Positions 1 through 6,721 of a DNA stretch of 8,146 bases are shown here, piece by piece. The DNA lies in assembly GCA_021647585.1 (NCBI GenBank), contig JAKIUK010000105.1, positions 1-8,146 of the forward strand, in the 5' to 3' direction. The number at the start of each line of letters is the position of its first letter. Position 1 is the stretch's first letter. Source of the DNA: Methylococcaceae bacterium (GTDB lineage: Bacteria > Pseudomonadota > Gammaproteobacteria > Methylococcales > Methylomonadaceae). The translations under genes were made by a program, and so were the position numbers. The notes below the pieces were generated by a model. The model had not been told where the DNA came from and did no database searches. It saw nothing but the letters and a program-made list of their open reading frames with translations.

Positions 1-24
1 GCATTCAGTACATCCTTGTACTTC

Positions 25-68
25 AAAAAAATACCCGCTTAACCTATGGGTGAAGCTCAGATTTTTTT
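25..68. terminator. Possible bidirectional intrinsic terminator
   Basis: The stem 37-44 (gcttaacc) pairs with 49-56 (ggtgaagc) with one A/G mismatch around a 4-base loop. On the plus strand it is followed, after about five bases, by seven T (62-68). On the minus strand it is followed, after GGGTA, by seven T (the A-run at 25-31). U-tracts on both sides of one stem are typical of a terminator shared by convergent genes. It could end the transcript of the two-component system, although it lies about 260 bases past the kinase stop. The stem is short and the U-tracts are not immediately adjacent, so confidence is moderate to low. Confidence 0.4.
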
Positions 69-163
69 AAAGCACTGAGAAACCAATATCTTGCACTATA
101 ATTCCGCGCTCAACTGATTTTTCTAGGATAAACGGAGGGAACCAACAAAAAACGGACAATTGG

Positions 164-179
164 ATTACAATTTTGTCAT
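164..179. promoter_or_regulatory. CusR/CopR-type operator box
   Basis: The sequence ATTACAATTTTGTCAT is an inverted repeat of two 7-base half-sites around two central bases, with one mismatch. It closely matches the known E. coli CusR box (ATGACAA-nn-TTGTCAT). It lies next to a two-component system of the CusR/CusS family, which makes it a good candidate binding site for that regulator. On the plus strand the right half (TTGTCA, 173-178) could also serve as a -35 element with a TAATAA/TAATAT -10 at about 195-203, but no gene follows on that strand. The box may instead control a minus-strand gene off the left edge. Which promoter it controls is unresolved. Confidence 0.5.
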
Positions 180-330
180 TTAAGGAAGTCGCTTTAATAA
201 TATACGGAAATTTTAGGATGTACTGAGGAACAAAGCGCATCGAACACAAAGATTCATTTCGCTCCTCTAATCGCAGCACATCCTACAGATTGTAGTTTTG
301 GGTATAATTAAATTCTGAATTCTTAACGGG

Positions 331-1785
331 TTATCTTGATGGGAAATGCAAAATAACGGATGTACCTTTGCCTGTTTGACTATGAACGGAAACAGTACCC
401 TGATGTAAGTCCATTATTGATTTAACTAAAGATAACCCCAAGCCTGTGCCTTGGGTATTTTTAACACGCGCTTTGTCTGCCCTATAAAAACGATCAAATA
501 TTTTTAATCGCTCTTTTTCGTCTATCCCGATACCGTTGTCACAAACTTGTACTTCGGTAAATTGATCAACTTGTTTTGATATCAAAATGATTTCACCTTC
601 AGTATTGGTATAACTAATTGCATTGGCAATAAGATTATTTAGAGCTCTGCGTAATAATAAAGGATCTGCATAGACCCGGCCATGACCTACTAGCCGAATT
701 TTAATTTTTTTATCGGTTGCTAAACTTTCGTAAAATGTTCGAATGGTTTCCAGTTCTTTTTCGAGGATGAGTATTTCACAGTGAATTTTTGTTTCTGGTG
801 ATTCTGCTCTGGAAAGAAACAGCAATTCTTCAATCATGCGATTCAGTCGATTAAATTCTTCCATATTGGATCCTAGTATCTGTTGATAATCTGAAAGTGT
901 CCGTTGTCTGGATAGTGCGATTTCTGTTTCTCCCATCAAGTTATTGATCGGGGTGCGTAATTCGTGTGCTAAATCTGCTGAAAATTGTGACAACCTGGCA
1001 AAGGATTCATCTAGTCTATCCAGCATGTCATCAAAAGCGGCAGCAAGCAGTGCAAGTTCTTTAGGCCATTTTTCAGAAGCAATAGTCTCATGTAAATGAT
1101 TAATACTAATGGTCTGCACTGCCTGAGTGATTTGGTTTAATGGTTTCAAGCCTTTTCGGGTAATCCAGAAACCCGCAAGTGTTGTAAAACAAACTCCGAC
1201 CAATAACACCAAACCTAGCATTTTTTGATATTGCAACAATAAAATTTCATCTTGCGTTACATTAAGTGCCGCCTGAACTTGCCAGTTGTTGCCACTTTCA
1301 CTACTTTGGGGAAAGTATTGGGTGATTAATAAAAAAAATCGCTTATCTTTTGTTTGAATTTTCACATCAGATGCAAATATCTTGTCTTCGGTATATTCTG
1401 AAAAAACCGATTCAGGAAATAAGGAAGACATATTTTTTGTTTCAACGACCCGTTGATGTTGTGAATTTAACACGCGAAAATAAGAATAGTGTGTAGAAGA
1501 AGGGTGAAATGAGGCGGAATGTGCTTCAGTTGCGTTTTTGCTCTCTTCTCTGACCAGTTGTTTTAATAACGCCTGGTCAATCGGTGATTGTTGTAAAGCC
1601 GACTGTAATTCGGTTAATTCAGCTATCAGTAACGCCTTGTGTTCATGGTCAATATTATTGAGCAATGTCCAGTAAAGAAAGCCGCAAGCCATTAGTAAAA
1701 TAGTGCTGGCTGAAATGACATAAAGCATGACTAATTTAGCCGCTAAAGACCATTGCACTGATATTTTAGCGTTTTTCAAAAACAT
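331..1785 (-). CDS. Heavy-metal-type sensor histidine kinase (CusS/CopS-like)
   Basis: This is a membrane sensor kinase of 484 residues, about the usual length for the CusS/CopS/SilS group. A first transmembrane helix (about 17-40) and a second (about 185-207) enclose a periplasmic sensor region of about 145 residues. A HAMP domain (about 208-262) follows. The dimerisation domain carries the phosphoacceptor His274 in DLAHELRTPIN. The ATPase domain has an N box (NNLIANA, 383-389), G1 box (DNGIG, 416-420), an F-box region (about 430) and G2 box (GTGLGLSLVKSI, 446-457). The periplasmic region has several histidines (47, 49, 89, 94, 99, 110) that could bind metal; this is inferred. The ATG at 1785 lies inside the end of the response regulator gene, a 20-base overlap, behind the in-gene sequence GGTGTAGG. 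It would phosphorylate that regulator. Copper or silver sensing is the family expectation, not shown here. Confidence 0.9.
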   Translation of the reverse strand: MFLKNAKISVQWSLAAKLVMLYVISASTILLMACGFLYWTLLNNIDHEHKALLIAELTELQSALQQSPIDQALLKQLVREESKNATEAHSASFHPSSTHYSYFRVLNSQHQRVVETKNMSSLFPESVFSEYTEDKIFASDVKIQTKDKRFFLLITQYFPQSSESGNNWQVQAALNVTQDEILLLQYQKMLGLVLLVGVCFTTLAGFWITRKGLKPLNQITQAVQTISINHLHETIASEKWPKELALLAAAFDDMLDRLDESFARLSQFSADLAHELRTPINNLMGETEIALSRQRTLSDYQQILGSNMEEFNRLNRMIEELLFLSRAESPETKIHCEILILEKELETIRTFYESLATDKKIKIRLVGHGRVYADPLLLRRALNNLIANAISYTNTEGEIILISKQVDQFTEVQVCDNGIGIDEKERLKIFDRFYRADKARVKNTQGTGLGLSLVKSIMDLHQGTVSVHSQTGKGTSVILHFPSR

Positions 1786-2437
1786 AACCTACACCCCGAA
1801 CAGTATGGACTAACTTATGCTCAAAATTATCATCGACTTTACGTCTTAGCCGTCTAACAGCGACATCCACTACATTAGTATCACTGTTAAAATTAATCTC
1901 CCAAACCTGCTCAGCAATAAAGGTACGAGACAAAACCTCGCCTTGTCTTCGAGCCAATAACAGTAACAACTGAAATTCCTTGGGGGTTAAGTCAATACGA
2001 AGCCCATTGCGTGTGACTTGATGTTTTATTGCATCAATTTCCAGATTAGCAATGTTGATAGTATTTATTTCACGTACAGGGCCTCTACGAAGAATGGAGC
2101 GAATACGAGCCAGCAATTCGGAAAAAGCAAAAGGCTTGATTAGGTAATCATCCGCTCCCAGTTCTAGACCTTTTACTCTATCTTCAACACTATCTTTTGC
2201 GGTTAACAATAATACAGGCGTTTGTTGTTTTGCCCTGCGTAAATCTTCAAGAATAGACCAGCCATCTTTCCCTGGTAGCATCACATCCAGAATAATCAAG
2301 TCATAATAAATATGATTAATATTATGCTGACCATCCATACCATTGTTGGCAATATCGACTACAAACCCTTCCTCAGTGAGTCCTTTAGCCAGAAATGAAG
2401 CAGTTTTGTGTTGATCTTCAATAATCAAGATATGCAT
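1766..2437 (-). CDS. OmpR-family response regulator (CusR/CopR-like)
   Basis: This is a 223-residue two-domain transcription factor of typical CusR length. The receiver domain (1-115) has the acidic pair Glu7/Asp8, phosphoacceptor Asp51 in LDVMLPG, Thr79 and Lys101 in KPF. The C-terminal winged-helix DNA-binding domain (about 125-223) has LTPKEFQLL, the recognition-helix region NVVDVAVRRLRRKVD and the closing HTVRGVGYVFE, characteristic of the CusR/CopR/PcoR group. It is the first gene of a two-gene unit and overlaps the kinase by 20 bases, so the two are translationally coupled. No good Shine-Dalgarno or sigma-70 promoter is evident upstream; the 237-bp gap before it contains an inverted-repeat element. 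Likely targets are the CusR-like box at 164-179 and possibly the adjacent NqrF/porin cluster, although I found no matching box in front of the porin gene. Confidence 0.92.
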   Translation of the reverse strand: MHILIIEDQHKTASFLAKGLTEEGFVVDIANNGMDGQHNINHIYYDLIILDVMLPGKDGWSILEDLRRAKQQTPVLLLTAKDSVEDRVKGLELGADDYLIKPFAFSELLARIRSILRRGPVREINTINIANLEIDAIKHQVTRNGLRIDLTPKEFQLLLLLARRQGEVLSRTFIAEQVWEINFNSDTNVVDVAVRRLRRKVDDNFEHKLVHTVRGVGYVFEKR

Positions 2438-2467
2438 AAATAGAATTAGATTTTTGTTACGAATTAC

Positions 2468-2639
2468 CTAACGTGTACGGAATAAGTTTGGCAACTGGCG
2501 TATAGCAAGCTACGGTCGCAACCCGTCTCTTGCTCCAAGCGGCAATTACACTTCCATATCCTACGTAACTTATGTGGATTGTAACCACAATACAACAATG
2601 ACAGAGTACTAGTTGACGAAGTTATTTCGTGTACGTTAA
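2468..2639. repeat. Inverted-repeat element, possible MITE or IS remnant
   Basis: The left end 2468-2498 and the reverse complement of 2609-2639 agree at 23 of 31 positions without gaps (CTAACGTGTACGGAATAAG against TTAACGTACACGAAATAAC at the outer edge). This bounds a 172-bp block. Inside it are smaller hairpins: agcaag/cttgct (2504-2509 with 2529-2534) and tgtgg/ccaca (2573-2577 with 2585-2589). No gene with a start codon fits inside. The form suits a miniature inverted-repeat transposable element or a decayed insertion sequence. No clear target-site duplication is visible at its edges, so the boundaries and nature are uncertain. It separates the AlbA_2 gene from the response regulator gene. 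Confidence 0.45.
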
Positions 2640-2674
2640 GTTAAAAGGGTTGTTAAAAAGCATTGAATCTTGTA

Positions 2675-3475
2675 TCAGCTTACTCGCTGTTTTGAGATAT
2701 GGGAAAAAGATTCTCTGGCATCAAGCTCTCTTGTTCCATTGCCTGTTCGCAAATAATATTTGGATATACTCCCCATATTGCAATAAACAGGGGTTGCAGA
2801 AGATTCAATAAAAATGCGGCAAATATCTTTTCCTTCTATTTCGTGAAAAACACAATGTATCTGGGAACAAACATCTCCACCCAATCTTATTTTTATTAAA
2901 TCCATAAGACAAAGCTCAAAGCCATCACGATTTTTATGTCGAAATGTTTGGTAATCATTTTCCAAACCAACAATTTGGCCATTATCCTTGACACCAATTA
3001 ATAAATTACCGCCTTTGTGATTCATTAATCCGGCAATACTTTTAGCAATCACTGTTTCAAGGTCTTTATTGATTTTTTGTTGTTTAAAATCCCATCGTAT
3101 AGAGGATTTAAACTCAAGGCGTTCATTTTCATTACTTTTAATTAAAGTAGGTAAATCTTCGGCAAGTTCTTTTTCCAACTGGTGAACTTTTTGATGAGAA
3201 CGCATTAAAGACAAATGATAAAAGGCAAAGATACAACCAATGCCGGCTCCCAATAATGCAAAAACCAGACTCATGGTCAACATTTCTACTCGGAAAGAAT
3301 CAGTAAAACGATCAATAAGAAAAGTCCAAATATCTTTATATGCACTTAATTGCAGACTATCATTAAATTCAAACCAATAAACTGCTTTAGTAATGGGATG
3401 TAACAATATGACACTTATCAACGCACCGATTAAAATATGAAAGGTGAAAATTCGAAGTTTAGTAGATAAAAACAT
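2675..3475 (-). CDS. Membrane-anchored AlbA_2 (Schlafen-type) domain protein
   Basis: This 266-residue protein has two predicted transmembrane helices (about 9-27 and 66-88) enclosing a short extracytoplasmic loop. A charged, probably coiled-coil segment follows (about 92-112). The cytoplasmic domain (about 115-245) resembles the AlbA_2/divergent AAA_4 (Schlafen-type) putative nucleic-acid-binding family. Its marks are ENERLEFKSSI (116-126), IAKSIAGLMNHKGGNLLIGV (143-162), DNGQIVGLENDY and the late YYLRTGNGTREL (240-251). In that family these conserved blocks form the putative ligand-binding core. No ATPase or helicase domain follows. It lies 92 bases after nqrF on the same strand and may belong to the same transcript, but the Shine-Dalgarno before ATG 3475 is weak. 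The function is unknown. A membrane-linked regulator of the neighbouring redox genes is speculation. Confidence 0.75.
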   Translation of the reverse strand: MFLSTKLRIFTFHILIGALISVILLHPITKAVYWFEFNDSLQLSAYKDIWTFLIDRFTDSFRVEMLTMSLVFALLGAGIGCIFAFYHLSLMRSHQKVHQLEKELAEDLPTLIKSNENERLEFKSSIRWDFKQQKINKDLETVIAKSIAGLMNHKGGNLLIGVKDNGQIVGLENDYQTFRHKNRDGFELCLMDLIKIRLGGDVCSQIHCVFHEIEGKDICRIFIESSATPVYCNMGSISKYYLRTGNGTRELDARESFSHISKQRVS

Positions 3476-3567
3476 AGAGGCTTAAAAGCTGTTGTGAAGT
3501 TGCCGTGTGAATAGATATTTAGTATGTCATAAAAAACTGACCCTTGAATAAATAAATGTAAATCTAG

Positions 3568-4806
3568 TTAACCACCAAATTTGTCAAATAGTATATTTTC
3601 CTGATCGACACCAAGGTCTGATAGCATGGCCTGTACAGCGGAAATCATCATCGGTGGTCCACATAAATAATATTCACAATCTTCCGGTGCAGTATGATTT
3701 TTTAGATATTTGTCATACAGAATCTGGTGAATAAATCCTATTTCACCTCTCCAGTTATCTTCAGGTAAAGGTTCAGAAAGACCAATTGTCCAGTCAAAAT
3801 TAGTAAATTGTTCTGAAGCAGAGTTGAAATCCTCAATATAAAAGACTTCCCCCAGACTTCTGGCGCCATACCAAAATGAAATTTTTCGTTGACTATGCAA
3901 GCGTTTCAACTGGTCGAAAATGTGTGAACGCATGGGCGCCATACCGGAACCACCGCCGATAAATATCATTTCGTTTTCTGTTTCACGGGCAAAAAACTCA
4001 CCATAAGGCCCGTATATGCCAACTTTATCCCCGGGTTTCAGATTATAGATATAAGAGGACACTACACCAGGTGGCACCTCGGCTTGTCTGGGTGGTGGCG
4101 ATGCAATACGTACATTAAGCATAATAATCTCTTTTTCATCCGGATAATTGGCCATGGAATAGGCGCGGGTAACCGCTGTATCAGATTGTGAATGATATTG
4201 CCAGAGATTGAATTGATCCCAGGCTGGTCGGTATTTATCAGCAATATCGAAATCAGAATAGGAGATGGAGTAGGGCGGCGCTTCCAGTAAAATATAACCT
4301 CCAGCGCGAAAATCCAGCTGTTTATCAACAGGCATTTGCAAAATTAATTCCTTGATAAACGTTGCTGCACATTGATTAGAACGAACGATACACTCCCATT
4401 TATTGACGGTCATTAACGATGCAGGCAGTTCTATCGCCATATCTTCTTTAACAGTGACTTGACAGCCAAGTCGGTAATGAGATCGTATTTGGCTATGGCT
4501 GAGTTTAGCTTTCTCGGTAGCCAAAACACTACCACCCCCTTGAGTAACAACAAGGCGGCACTGTCCACAAGTGCCGCAACCGCCACATGCTGAAGGCAAA
4601 TAAATTCCTTGTTCGGACAGTACTTGCATCAGTTTATTTCCCGCGGGAACTTGTAGAGTATGTGCAGAATTATTGTTAATCAGAATGTGAACCTGACCGC
4701 TGGTCACCAGTTTTGAGCGGACAAATAGAATGACTGATACTAATATCAGTATAAGTCCAGTAAAAGTGACCATACCCAAAACAATCACTTCCTGTTCATT
4801 CATCAT
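3568..4806 (-). CDS. nqrF: NqrF-type NADH dehydrogenase subunit (2Fe-2S and FAD)
   Basis: This protein would take electrons from NADH onto FAD and then a 2Fe-2S cluster, on the cytoplasmic face of the inner membrane. It has 412 residues, close to the roughly 408 of classical NqrF. The order is an N-terminal transmembrane anchor (about 6-29); a plant-type ferredoxin domain with Cys74, Cys80, Cys83 and Cys115, the exact C-x5-C-x2-C-x31-C spacing of NqrF; an FAD domain with RAYSMAN (214-220); and an NADH domain with GGGSGMAPMRS (284-294) and YLCGPPMM (380-387). It ends in DKFGG, close to the DDFGG end I know from NqrF. It overlaps the upstream NqrC fusion gene by 11 bases (shared ATGATGAATGA), with AGAGGA five bases before the start, so the two are coupled. 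NqrA, B, D and E are not in the window, so a complete sodium pump cannot be claimed. Confidence 0.92.
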   Translation of the reverse strand: MMNEQEVIVLGMVTFTGLILILVSVILFVRSKLVTSGQVHILINNNSAHTLQVPAGNKLMQVLSEQGIYLPSACGGCGTCGQCRLVVTQGGGSVLATEKAKLSHSQIRSHYRLGCQVTVKEDMAIELPASLMTVNKWECIVRSNQCAATFIKELILQMPVDKQLDFRAGGYILLEAPPYSISYSDFDIADKYRPAWDQFNLWQYHSQSDTAVTRAYSMANYPDEKEIIMLNVRIASPPPRQAEVPPGVVSSYIYNLKPGDKVGIYGPYGEFFARETENEMIFIGGGSGMAPMRSHIFDQLKRLHSQRKISFWYGARSLGEVFYIEDFNSASEQFTNFDWTIGLSEPLPEDNWRGEIGFIHQILYDKYLKNHTAPEDCEYYLCGPPMMISAVQAMLSDLGVDQENILFDKFGG

Positions 4807-6340
4807 TTTGTCCTCTTAATTGCTGTAGAAAAGGACCGTAACCATCGATACCTAACCAATAGTGCACCAGGTTGTTAACACCACGACTGGTCAATGTGGC
4901 ACCGGAAAGTCCATCAACTTGATATATCGCTTTAGATGAATTTGGCACCACTTCTCCTTTAATTACCTGAATGGCGACATTGTTATTGGTGTCAAAAGCC
5001 TGTTTGCCCTGCCAAAGTTTTTGCCAGTGAGGATTGGTAATTTCCCCCCCCAGCCCGGGTGTCTCTCCTTGTTGATAGAAAGTAATACCCGAAATAGTTT
5101 TAGCATCATTTTCCAGAGCCAGAAAACCATATAAAGTTGACCATAAGCCTTTTCCATAGATAGGCAGAATAATTTTTTTTATCTTAGTGCCATTATTTAC
5201 GAAATAAACCGGCATGTATTTAGGTCGCCGTTTGATTTTGGCAATATCCAAATTTGTGGGGATTTCCTCTCCATAGGCTTGATTTTTAGCCAGAGCATCA
5301 AAACTTAACTTTTCAAGCTTTAATGTACTTTCTTTTAAGAATGTTGCCGTTTTTAAGTCCAGCCATTGAGTTTTAATGTTTTGCTGGTAAATCGTATTAA
5401 TGTTGGCATTTTTAGAATACAGATCAGCAACCAGCAAAATGTTTTTAATTTTTTCCAGGCGCTGATTTTCTTTTTGACGGGGAGCTAATTTTACCGCAGC
5501 GACTGATACTAACAAAGAACCGACCAGGCAAACACCTATCACCACTTGATAGGTGTTTAAAATACTGTTGTTATTATTTGTTGATTTGACTTCTTTATTA
5601 GGGCCGATAGGTGCAGGTCGTAAAAACCAAATTTGATATAAAGAAATTAAAATCTGCAAGCTTAAGGAAAAACCTAACAAGGCACCTGCAATTACGACCG
5701 TATAGGCGTAAACAGGATCCCATTTGGTCAAGAACCAGGAGAGGATATCGACAAAGATGGCTAAAAAAGGCGTGATGATCAATGGATATTTAATCCACCC
5801 AGGTAAAACCGCCAATATAAAGATATAACCTAGAACAAATAAAACCAATCCGATACCGAACAAATGAATATGAGAAAGCTTGACCAAGGTATGTATGGAT
5901 TCGCCTGTATCAACCTTTGCGACTTTTTTTATGCCAGAATAAGTGGATAAATCAGGTATATTCAGACCTGATGTCGGTGTATGGCATTGCAAACAGGTTT
6001 TGTTAAGAATGGGATATATCTGTGATGAATAATCCTTTCTAGGCACACCATTTTTAAGCCATTCAACAATAATATGCCGATCTTCAATCTGTATATAAGC
6101 CGCCATCGGTCCACGAATGGCTGCTTCCAGACGCGTCCCACTGCGATTTCCATAGTATGTGTCAGCAACATCTTCAATGGATATCCCCGGTTTTCCATCA
6201 TGTCCCTGATGCGAGGTATAAAGATAGTACATAGCCATGAGATAAGCCGAACCTATTAACAGTAGGTAACAGGTAAATAAAAGTTTTTCGCTCAGACTGC
6301 AATCGATGAAACTGCGATTTTGCTTTGTTTTATATTGCAT
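4796..6340 (-). CDS. Fusion: membrane c-haem domain plus NqrC-type FMN-binding domain
   Basis: From ATG 6340 this is 514 residues. An N-terminal helix (about 20-41) leads to a periplasmic region with one haem c motif, Cys116-x-x-Cys119-His120 (CLQCH). Three further helices follow (about 157-179, 185-204, 211-240). This half resembles a family of CXXCH-containing membrane proteins, often misnamed elongation factor 1-alpha, with the GNRSGTRLEAAIRGPM and LSHIHLFGIG blocks. After an Asn-rich linker (about 240-262), a fifth helix (263-285) and a complete NqrC module follow: APRQKENQRL, LPIYGKGLWSTLYGF, GETPGLGGE, and DGLSGATLTSRG with Thr482 as the expected covalent FMN site, which needs ApbE. Predicted topology places haem and FMN in the periplasm. 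An upstream in-frame ATG (6382) lies inside a strong hairpin and has no correctly spaced Shine-Dalgarno, so I prefer 6340, although its own Shine-Dalgarno is also weak. It is coupled to nqrF downstream. Confidence 0.87.
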   Translation of the reverse strand: MQYKTKQNRSFIDCSLSEKLLFTCYLLLIGSAYLMAMYYLYTSHQGHDGKPGISIEDVADTYYGNRSGTRLEAAIRGPMAAYIQIEDRHIIVEWLKNGVPRKDYSSQIYPILNKTCLQCHTPTSGLNIPDLSTYSGIKKVAKVDTGESIHTLVKLSHIHLFGIGLVLFVLGYIFILAVLPGWIKYPLIITPFLAIFVDILSWFLTKWDPVYAYTVVIAGALLGFSLSLQILISLYQIWFLRPAPIGPNKEVKSTNNNNSILNTYQVVIGVCLVGSLLVSVAAVKLAPRQKENQRLEKIKNILLVADLYSKNANINTIYQQNIKTQWLDLKTATFLKESTLKLEKLSFDALAKNQAYGEEIPTNLDIAKIKRRPKYMPVYFVNNGTKIKKIILPIYGKGLWSTLYGFLALENDAKTISGITFYQQGETPGLGGEITNPHWQKLWQGKQAFDTNNNVAIQVIKGEVVPNSSKAIYQVDGLSGATLTSRGVNNLVHYWLGIDGYGPFLQQLRGQNDE

Positions 6341-6372
6341 AATGAGTACCGGCTTTAAGAGGGACAGACTCC

Positions 6373-6403
6373 CAGATGGCATCCTTCAATTGGATGCCAT
6401 CTG
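6373..6403 (-). other. Intercistronic stem-loop, 12-bp perfect stem
   Basis: The bases cagatggcatcc (6373-6384) and ggatgccatctg (6392-6403) are perfect inverted repeats around a 7-base loop. The element lies in the leader of the haem/NqrC fusion gene, 27 bases after the cytochrome c stop. No T-run follows on the minus strand, so it is not a classical intrinsic terminator. It covers the alternative ATG at 6382. A role in mRNA stabilisation, processing or partial termination between the porin/cytochrome genes and the nqr genes is plausible. A protein operator is also possible. Confidence 0.65.
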
Positions 6404-6430
6404 TTCCGTATAAAATTGAACCCTCTGGTG

Positions 6431-6712
6431 TTAATTAGCTGACTTCAGGTATTCTGTTATCGCTCTTGCATCTTCTGCTGCCAAATTTGCTCGTACCCGC
6501 ATATGTAAAACAGCGATTTCCCACTGGGCATCACTGTATGAATCCGGCAATCGCATATTGTGGCAGCGGCTACAATTATCAGCCCATAATTTAACCCCTG
6601 ATTTTTGAGTTACTTGTGGTTGATTACTGGGTGTTGCAAAACTACAAGCACTCATCAATAAAAGCAGTGTTGCTAAACTTGCTTTGATAGTAAAGTCATT
6701 TTTTCTAAACAT
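6431..6712 (-). CDS. Small monohaem cytochrome c, possible lipoprotein
   Basis: This 93-residue exported protein has a single haem c site, Cys47-x-x-Cys50-His51 (CSRCH), and a compact C-terminal cytochrome fold (WEIAVLHMRVRANL, then EDARAITEYLKSAN). Met71 or Met53 could be the second axial ligand; which one cannot be decided by eye. The N-terminus has lysine/arginine residues and a hydrophobic stretch (11-20) ending in LMSAC, so Cys23 may be lipidated. If not, signal peptidase I cleavage after the Ala26 region is possible. The Shine-Dalgarno GAGGAGG directly overlaps the TGA stop of the porin gene, so the two are co-translated. With the porin before it and the c-haem/NqrC fusion after it, the likely job is carrying electrons in the periplasm. 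The partner is inferred, not shown. Confidence 0.88.
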   Translation of the reverse strand: MFRKNDFTIKASLATLLLLMSACSFATPSNQPQVTQKSGVKLWADNCSRCHNMRLPDSYSDAQWEIAVLHMRVRANLAAEDARAITEYLKSAN

Positions 6713-6721
6713 AATGCCTCC

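Larger units (their letters stand above)
1..330. other. Gene-free stretch with regulatory signals
   Basis: No convincing gene is visible in these 330 bases. A minus-strand open frame of 70 codons (279 to 67) exists, but it needs a GTG start, has no family resemblance I recognise, and contains the CusR-like operator at 164-179. I treat it as spurious. The stretch holds that operator, a possible bidirectional terminator near 25-68, and short palindromes such as ctaca/tgtag around 283-294. It is the 3' flank of the histidine kinase gene and may contain the promoter of a gene beyond the left edge. Confidence 0.5.

Noticed and set aside
67..279. Minus-strand 70-codon open frame
   Set aside because: It uses a GTG start, resembles no family I know, and overlaps a CusR-like operator. 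It reads like AT-rich intergenic DNA.
2438..2674. Stop-free minus-strand frame through the inverted-repeat block
   Set aside because: It has no start codon, odd composition and no recognisable motif. The inverted repeat explains the region better.
3476..3567. Terminator after nqrF
   Set aside because: T-rich stretches and a 4-bp stem (gtca/tgac) are present, but there is no GC-rich hairpin, so read-through into the AlbA_2 gene is likely.
3568..6340. A complete Na+-NQR operon
   Set aside because: Only NqrC-like and NqrF subunits are present. No NqrA, B, D or E reading frames exist in the window.
6340..6382. Longer N-terminus for the haem/NqrC fusion
   Set aside because: The first ATG lies within the hairpin stem with a GAAGG directly abutting it, and the extra residues do not look like the family N-terminus.
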